This document shows positions 59,533 through 64,000 of a stretch of 64,000 nt of DNA, piece by piece. Made by a program: the position numbers and the translations under genes. This DNA comes from Polynucleobacter necessarius (GTDB taxonomy: Bacteria; Pseudomonadota; Gammaproteobacteria; Burkholderiales; Burkholderiaceae): NCBI RefSeq assembly GCF_900095215.1, contig NZ_LT606949.1, forward strand, positions 1,338,690-1,402,689, given 5' to 3'. A model generated the notes under the pieces. It did no database searches and was not told where the DNA came from. It saw nothing but the letters and a program-made list of their open reading frames with translations. The stretch's first letter is position 1. Each line of letters begins with the position of its first letter.

Positions 59533-61392
59533 ATGAATCGCTACCCTCTCTGGAAATATCTAGTTATCGCTGTCGCACTACTCATCGGCGGACTATATTC
59601 ACTACCCAATTTCTATGGTGAGGCTCCAGCAGTTCAAGTCTCGTCTGCCAAACCAACCATCAAGGTTGATTTGGCAACGCAGTCTCGTGTAGAAAAGATT
59701 CTGACTGAAGCCAACATTAATAACACCGGCGTTTTCTTTGAAGTCGCCGGCAATGTGGGCTCTATCAAAGTACGCTTTAACAACACTGATATTCAATTGC
59801 GCGCACGCGATCTCTTGCAACAAAAATTGAATGTGGAGCAAAACGATCCCAATTACACCGTTGCGCTCAATTTGCTATCCAACACTCCAGGCTGGCTCAA
59901 CGCAATCAATGCCCTGCCAATGCCATTGGGTCTTGACTTACGTGGTGGCGTGTACTTCCTGCTTCAAGTGGATATGAAGGGTGCAGTTCAGAAAAAGGTG
60001 ACTTCTCTCGCAACCGATATTCGCAGCCAATTACGCGATAAGAATATTCGTCATCAAGGTAGTGAGCGTGGCGCGGACTTCATCTCCATTACTTTTGGCA
60101 GCACTGCCGATGCAGAAGCTGCCCGCTCCGTTTTACTCACTGCTCAACCAGAATTAGTCTGGCAAGTGAAGCCTACTGGCCTCTCACCAAAAGTAGTTGG
60201 TGAATTTAAACCAGCCGCATTAAAAGAAATTCAAGACAACGCGGTAAAGCAAAACATCATTACATTGAATAAACGTGTAAATGAACTGGCCGTTAAAGAA
60301 CCAGTCATTCAACAACAAGGTGCCGAGCGCATTGTTGTGCAATTGCCAGGGGTACAAGATACCGCCCGCGCGAAAGATATTATTGGCCGCACCGCCACAC
60401 TGGAATCGCGTCTAGCTGACCCACTGGTTTCCACAATTGCTTTAGGCGAAACCCCGCCTCCAGGCATGGATACCTTCCGCTTTGGTGAAAATCGCTTAGG
60501 CGTATTTAAAAAATCAGTGATCTTCAGCGGTGATCGTATTACGGATGCCAGCGCAGGCTTTGATCAAAACCAACGCCCTGCCGTCAATATCTCCCTGGAT
60601 GCCGCTGGTGGTCGCGTAATGCAAGAAGTCACCCGTGAAAACATTGGCAAGCCAATGGGCATGATCCTGTTTGAGAAGGGCAAAGGCGAGGTTCTAACCA
60701 TTGCTACGATCCAAACTGAGTTTGGCTCTAAGTTCCAGATCACCGGACAACCAACTACCGAGAGCGCGAATGACTTAGCGCTTCTCTTGCGTGCTGGCTC
60801 TTTAGCGGCCCCCATGGAAATCATTGAAGAACGCACAATCGGCCCAAGCCTTGGTGCGGAAAATATTGAGAAGGGCTTTAAGTCGCTCTTAATTGGATTT
60901 GGCGCAATCTCTGTTTTTATGGTTGCCTATTATCTCTTGTTTGGCACGTTCTCTGTTGTTGCTTTAGCAGTGAACTTATTGCTCCTCATCTCTGTGCTAT
61001 CCATGTTGCAAGCCACACTCACCTTGCCAGGCATCGCTGCGATGGCATTGGCTTTAGGTATGGCGATCGACTCGAACGTATTAATTAATGAGCGTATTCG
61101 TGAAGAGTTACGTAATGGTGCCTCACCACAAACAGCGATTGCTGTTGGTTTTGATAAGGCATGGGCAACCATTCTAGATTCCAACGTCACCACATTAATT
61201 GCTGGTTTGGCTTTGTTAGCATTTGGCTCAGGCCCTATTAAGGGCTTCGCCGTAGTTCACTGCTTTGGCATTCTGACTTCAATATTCTCGGCTGTTTTCT
61301 TCTCACGCGGCCTTGTCAACCTCTGGTACGGCAGACACAAGAAGATTCAAAAACTCGCTATTGGCCAAGTTTGGCGTCCACAGGAGAAGTAA
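59533..61392 (+). CDS. secD: protein translocase subunit SecD
   Basis: A 619-residue inner-membrane component that uses the proton gradient to pull proteins through the Sec channel. It has an N-terminal membrane helix (residues about 10-25), then the large periplasmic P1 domain (LGLDLRGGVYFLLQVD). The C-terminal RND-type membrane part carries the family motifs LPGIAAMALALGMAIDSNVL and RIREELRNGASPQTAI. It ends about 3 bases before secF. The gene is intact. Confidence 0.97.
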   Translation: MNRYPLWKYLVIAVALLIGGLYSLPNFYGEAPAVQVSSAKPTIKVDLATQSRVEKILTEANINNTGVFFEVAGNVGSIKVRFNNTDIQLRARDLLQQKLNVEQNDPNYTVALNLLSNTPGWLNAINALPMPLGLDLRGGVYFLLQVDMKGAVQKKVTSLATDIRSQLRDKNIRHQGSERGADFISITFGSTADAEAARSVLLTAQPELVWQVKPTGLSPKVVGEFKPAALKEIQDNAVKQNIITLNKRVNELAVKEPVIQQQGAERIVVQLPGVQDTARAKDIIGRTATLESRLADPLVSTIALGETPPPGMDTFRFGENRLGVFKKSVIFSGDRITDASAGFDQNQRPAVNISLDAAGGRVMQEVTRENIGKPMGMILFEKGKGEVLTIATIQTEFGSKFQITGQPTTESANDLALLLRAGSLAAPMEIIEERTIGPSLGAENIEKGFKSLLIGFGAISVFMVAYYLLFGTFSVVALAVNLLLLISVLSMLQATLTLPGIAAMALALGMAIDSNVLINERIREELRNGASPQTAIAVGFDKAWATILDSNVTTLIAGLALLAFGSGPIKGFAVVHCFGILTSIFSAVFFSRGLVNLWYGRHKKIQKLAIGQVWRPQEK

Positions 61393-61395
61393 GCC

Positions 61396-62370
61396 ATGGA
61401 ATTTTTCCGCATCAAAAAAGATATTCCCTTCATGCGCCATGCTTTGGTGCTCAATGCGATTTCTTTAATTACCTTTTTAGCAGCAGTTTTCTTGCTCTGG
61501 CATAACGGCCTACACCTCTCCATCGAATTTACCGGTGGTACGGTCATGGAAGTCAGCTATCCACAAACTGCGCCTTTGGATTCCATTCGTGCGAAAGTTG
61601 AGAAGCTGGGTTATGCCGATACTCAGATTCAAAACTTTGGTAGTTCACGCGATGTCATGATTCGTTTGCCGCTGCAAAAAGATGCCGCAGACAAGCTCAT
61701 TTCATCGGCCGATCAAAGCACCGCGGTAATGCAGGCATTAAATCCAGCAATAACTGGCGTGAAGCTTCAGCGCGTTGAATTTGTGGGGCCACAGGTTGGT
61801 CAAGAGTTGGCGATTGATGGCCTCAAGGCCTTGGTCTTCGTGATCATTGGCATCGTGGTTTACCTCTCCTTCCGCTTTGAATGGAAGTTTGCAGTTGCCG
61901 GCATCATCGCGAACTTACATGACGTCGTCATCATCCTGGGCTTCTTTGCTTTCTTCCAATGGGAATTCTCCCTCTCGGTATTGGCGGCGGTTCTGGCGGT
62001 GCTTGGCTACTCAGTCAACGAATCTGTGGTGATTTTTGACCGCATTCGTGAGAACTTCCGCCAATACCGAAAGATGAATACCCGTGAAATAATTGATAAC
62101 GCGATTACTAGCACTATCAGCCGCACCGTTATTACTCACGGCAGTACTGAGATGATGGTTTTGGCTATGCTGATCTTTGGCGGCCCAACACTCTTCTACT
62201 TTGCCTTGGCGCTAACCATTGGTATTTTGTTTGGTATTTACTCTTCGGTCTTCGTTGCTGCGGCATTAGCGATGTGGCTCGGTGTTACACGTGAAGATTT
62301 AATAAAGGGCGACAAAAAGCCGGATGACAATGCCAGCAACGATGACCCTAACTACGGGGCGCGCGTTTAA
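61396..62370 (+). CDS. secF: protein translocase subunit SecF
   Basis: A 324-residue partner of SecD. The first membrane helix is about residues 18-35, followed by the EFTGGTVMEVSY strand. The C-terminal five membrane helices carry VLGYSVNESVVIFDRIRENF and SRTVITHGSTEMMVLAMLIF. The tail is charged. It starts 3 bases after the secD stop. It converges on waaA, and the space of 45 bases shows no strong terminator. The gene is intact. Confidence 0.97.
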   Translation: MEFFRIKKDIPFMRHALVLNAISLITFLAAVFLLWHNGLHLSIEFTGGTVMEVSYPQTAPLDSIRAKVEKLGYADTQIQNFGSSRDVMIRLPLQKDAADKLISSADQSTAVMQALNPAITGVKLQRVEFVGPQVGQELAIDGLKALVFVIIGIVVYLSFRFEWKFAVAGIIANLHDVVIILGFFAFFQWEFSLSVLAAVLAVLGYSVNESVVIFDRIRENFRQYRKMNTREIIDNAITSTISRTVITHGSTEMMVLAMLIFGGPTLFYFALALTIGILFGIYSSVFVAAALAMWLGVTREDLIKGDKKPDDNASNDDPNYGARV

Positions 62371-62415
62371 ACGCAAACTGCACTAAACAACGCTTTAGCT
62401 CAGAGAAAAGTTTTG

Positions 62416-64000
<1,585 letters not shown>

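Overview
The window is a piece of a betaproteobacterial chromosome of the Burkholderiaceae, most like Polynucleobacter. The evidence is the product sequences and the gene neighbourhoods: hrcA-hemH-grpE-dnaK-dnaJ, purM / hda-HAD phosphatase-pcnB-folK-panB, argG-argF-DUF3579 / rpsT-murJ, queA-tgt-yajC-secD-secF and rpmB-rpmG. Almost all content is housekeeping. I see no tRNA or rRNA gene, CRISPR array, insertion sequence, prophage or plasmid function.

The striking feature is erosion. About a dozen genes are broken while their neighbours are intact: radC, a truncated nucleoside deaminase, a truncated small basic protein gene, a DUF3579 gene, sirB1, a PerM/AI-2E transporter, folK, recN, all three glycolate oxidase genes (glcD, glcE, glcF) and yggS. 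The lesions are single nonsense codons, one-base changes in homopolymers, a 10-bp tandem duplication and large internal deletions. The reading frames otherwise remain readable, so the decay is recent. This fits an obligate endosymbiont lineage such as the ciliate-associated Polynucleobacter necessarius. That identification is inference from memory of the group, not a database match.

Layout. 1-1.2 kb: ispH (start only), fkpB, radC remnant. 1.3-5.3 kb: rpmBG, then a fatty acid desaturase, rsmB and purN on the minus strand. 5.3-11.9 kb: ribF-ileS-lspA-coaBC-dut and a truncated deaminase. 11.9-15.7 kb: clpS-clpA on the minus strand, diverging from cspA and a DUF192 gene. 15.7-19.1 kb: ppnP, argG, argF, DUF3579 remnant, rpsT. 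19.2-29.8 kb: murJ, sirB1 remnant, a DedA gene, miaA, purM, PerM remnant, hda, a HAD phosphatase, pcnB, broken folK, panB. 29.8-35.9 kb: dnaJ, dnaK, grpE, hemH, hrcA on the minus strand, with two clear sigma-32 promoters. 35.9-41 kb: nadK, broken recN, glnE. 41-49.3 kb: YhdP, a nitrilase-family gene, tldD, DAHP synthase and a cobalamin adenosyltransferase. 49.3-53.8 kb: dead glcDEF, broken yggS, intact proC. 53.8-64 kb: ubiA, recG, queA, tgt, yajC-secD-secF, waaA and the 3' end of purB.

Retained functions are translation, protein folding and quality control (two chaperone promoters, ClpAP with ClpS), protein export (YajC-SecDF, LspA), cofactor synthesis (FAD, CoA, haem, ubiquinone, NADP, pantoate), arginine, proline and aromatic amino acid synthesis, purine synthesis, tRNA modification and envelope assembly (MurJ, WaaA, YhdP). 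Lost or losing are glycolate use, part of DNA double-strand-break repair (RecN), folate pathway integrity (FolK) and several poorly characterised accessory proteins. I did not find a new biological system. The points worth following are the detailed decay signatures, the split folK with an immediate restart codon, and a few unexplained repeat structures.
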